Shown here: positions 6,835 through 8,398 of the stretch, piece by piece
How positions within the stretch are numbered: position 1 is the stretch's first letter
Layout of the letters: every line of letters starts with the position of its first letter
Source: an uncultured Cyanobium sp.
GTDB lineage: Bacteria; Cyanobacteriota; Cyanobacteriia; PCC-6307; Cyanobiaceae
Reading direction: 5' to 3'
NCBI GenBank assembly: GCA_937919075.1
Contig: CALFOF010000373.1
Coordinates: 1-8,398, forward strand
Length of the DNA: 8,398 nucleotides
Notes under the pieces: model-generated
Told to the model about the DNA's origin: nothing
Seen by the model: the letters and a program-made list of their open reading frames with translations, nothing else
Databases searched by the model: none
Position numbers and translations under genes: made by a program

Positions 6835-7830
6835 TTGTCCGAACACGTCCCCTCCGACCGGTTCGGGTCTCAAGACCCGACTCCCCCTCCGGCCAACGGC
6901 AGCGATCCAGAAACTCTGGAGGTTGATCTTCAGGTCGCGCGGCTTGAGTTGCAGTCCAACAAAATGCAGCTCCAGTCGGCGCACTTGCGTTTGAGCCGCA
7001 CCCAGCAGGAGTTGGAGGTGGCGCGTCGCCACCAGGCGGAACTCGAATCTTTGGTTTCCGAGTTGCCGGAGATCTTTGAGCGCAAGTTCAAGGACCGCTG
7101 CGAGCCGATCCTGGAGCGCCAGAGGCTGCTGTCGGAAGAGAACCAGTCGTTGCGGCAAACCCTGCAGCACGCGCTGCCTGGCTTCAACCCCGCGCAGCGC
7201 GCATTGATGCCCGCTCCCACGCCGGAAGCCACTTCAGGTCCGCCACCACCCCTCTCCCCCCCGGCCACGGAACGGCCCGCCCGGCCACGCACACCGCTCC
7301 AGCCGCTGCGCTGGTTGAAGGGCTCCCTGGCCGCCGCACCCCGTTTGCCGCAATCCCGTCACCAATGGGTGCTGATCGGCGGACTTGTGGGTGTGGTGTC
7401 GCTCGGAGGCTCGCTCGGCTGGCACCAACTCCAGCGATCCCCCGCTGCCACTCCCTCAGCGAAACCCACCGCATCCGTGGCAGAACCCCAGGGAGAGGCC
7501 AACAGCAGCAACACCACCACCCCCAAACCCAACGCCATTGGCCCCAATGAAGTGTCGCTGCGCAGCAATGAGGACAACTGGGTGGAGGTGCGCAACGGCG
7601 CCGGTACCTACCTGTTCGTGGGCCTGCTGAAAGGGGAAAAGCGGTTTGCGCTCACCAAGGGGCTTCAGGTGTTCGCCGGCCGTCCCGACCTGCTCACGCT
7701 TCGGCGCGCCGATGCCCCACCCCGGCTGCTGGGGCGTGTCAGCGACGTCGCCTGGGTCACCATCGAGCCGGGAGCGGCGGCCCGTGGCTCCGGGCCTGCA
7801 GCCGCAGCCACCCCCCAGACCCCGAACTAA
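6835..7830 (+). CDS. Coiled-coil membrane protein with RodZ-type C-terminal (DUF4115-like) domain
   Basis: I do not recognise a named gene. The 331-residue product has four parts. A charged heptad-like coiled coil (about 27-112) is rich in Gln, Glu, Arg and Leu. A Pro/Ala-rich linker (115-175) follows. Then comes one membrane segment, [18 protein letters not shown] (179-196), and a Ser/Thr/Pro/Asn linker (200-237). The final globular domain (238-312) contains [20 protein letters not shown]. That segment resembles the DUF4115 domain of RodZ, where a similar W-E-V, LF and G-L pattern occurs. By topology the coiled coil should be cytoplasmic and the C-domain periplasmic. RodZ's N-terminal helix-turn-helix, which binds MreB, is absent. 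A role in cell shape, wall or division is inference. The TTG at 6835 is the longest start; an ATG at 6964 (residue 44) would cut into the coiled coil. The stop overlaps the argG stop on the other strand. Confidence 0.75.
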   Translation: MSEHVPSDRFGSQDPTPPPANGSDPETLEVDLQVARLELQSNKMQLQSAHLRLSRTQQELEVARRHQAELESLVSELPEIFERKFKDRCEPILERQRLLSEENQSLRQTLQHALPGFNPAQRALMPAPTPEATSGPPPPLSPPATERPARPRTPLQPLRWLKGSLAAAPRLPQSRHQWVLIGGLVGVVSLGGSLGWHQLQRSPAATPSAKPTASVAEPQGEANSSNTTTPKPNAIGPNEVSLRSNEDNWVEVRNGAGTYLFVGLLKGEKRFALTKGLQVFAGRPDLLTLRRADAPPRLLGRVSDVAWVTIEPGAAARGSGPAAAATPQTPN

Positions 7831-8398
7831 CGCCGCCGCGAGGCCGCCCAAAGGCGGGTGGGCAAGCCCCACATGTAGATGAACCCCTCGGCCGCCCGGT
7901 GATCGAAGCGATCGTCGGCGCCATAGGTGGCCATATCGGGCATGTAAAGGCTCTCGCTGGAGGAGCGGCCGATCACGGTGGCATTGCCCTTGTGAAGGCG
8001 GATCCGCACGCTGCCGCTCACGGTGAGCTGGGTGCGGTCGAGGAAGCCGTCGAGCGCCTCCTTGAGCGGGCCGAACCAGAGGCCCTGGTACACCAGATCG
8101 GCCCAGCTGGTTTCGATCTGGCGCTTGTAGCGCAGCACATCGGCGGCCAGGGTGAGGCTTTCAAGCTCCTGGTGGGCCTTGATCAGCAGCAGCAGGCCGG
8201 GGGTTTCATAGATCTCCCTTGACTTGATCCCCACCACCCGGTTCTCGATCATGTCGAGGCGCCCGAAGCCATGGCCGCCGGCGAGGGCATTGGCGCGGCG
8301 CACCAGCGCCACCGGATCGAGCCGTTCGCCGTTGATCGCCACCGGATTGCCCTGCTCGAAGGCGATCTCCACCACCTCGGGCTGCTCGGCGGCTGCGC
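7827..8398 (-). CDS. argG: Argininosuccinate synthase ArgG, C-terminal part (start outside window)
   Basis: ArgG joins citrulline and aspartate with ATP to give argininosuccinate, the next-to-last step of arginine synthesis in the cytoplasm. The window holds the last 189 codons of about 400; the N-terminal ATP-binding half lies beyond base 8398. The visible part is the synthetase/multimerisation region, with family-typical segments [74 protein letters not shown] and a C-terminal [24 protein letters not shown]. The tail after GLP is short and basic (SRRR). The TAG stop occupies 7827-7829 and overlaps the TAA of the convergent RodZ-like gene. No terminator hairpin is visible between the two genes, so the transcripts probably overlap. 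Confidence 0.96.
   Translation of the reverse strand, partial: AAAEQPEVVEIAFEQGNPVAINGERLDPVALVRRANALAGGHGFGRLDMIENRVVGIKSREIYETPGLLLLIKAHQELESLTLAADVLRYKRQIETSWADLVYQGLWFGPLKEALDGFLDRTQLTVSGSVRIRLHKGNATVIGRSSSESLYMPDMATYGADDRFDHRAAEGFIYMWGLPTRLWAASRRR

Overview
The window looks like a contiguous piece of a GC-rich picocyanobacterial chromosome, of the Cyanobium or Synechococcus type. The reasons are a lipoprotein PsbQ of photosystem II, a cyanobacterial DnaK2-type chaperone, a Tic20-family membrane protein next to rpsF, a high GC content by eye, and mostly Shine-Dalgarno-poor starts. The genus is inferred, not proven. All genes are housekeeping or conserved. I see no insertion sequence, phage gene, CRISPR array, tRNA or rRNA.

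Layout from left to right: purU (minus strand, 3' end just outside the window) is divergent from psbQ (plus). psbQ is followed 14 nt later by a ThiO-like glycine oxidase gene (plus). That gene converges on dnaK (minus) across a gap that holds two stacked hairpins. dnaK is divergent from aroE (plus) across a 200 nt region with two palindromes and three tandem 9-mers that form a possible small upstream ORF. aroE overlaps a Tic20-family gene by one base (TGATG). Then come rpsF, with a structured leader and a strong trailing hairpin, and a coiled-coil membrane protein with a RodZ-type C-terminal domain. The last gene converges on argG (minus, N-terminal half outside the window), and the two stop codons overlap.

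The genes belong to unconnected processes: one-carbon and purine metabolism (purU), oxygen evolution (psbQ), thiamin or amine oxidation (thiO-like), protein folding (dnaK), aromatic amino acid synthesis (aroE), membrane biology (Tic20 family, RodZ-like protein), translation (rpsF) and arginine synthesis (argG). The likely transcription units are psbQ-thiO, aroE-tic20 with possible read-through to rpsF, and single genes for dnaK and purU as far as visible.

The least ordinary items are the RodZ-like protein, which has a coiled coil where RodZ has its DNA-binding-like helix-turn-helix, and the possible leader peptide whose stop overlaps the aroE start. No dramatic new system is evident. No gene-free stretch exceeds 300 bases.
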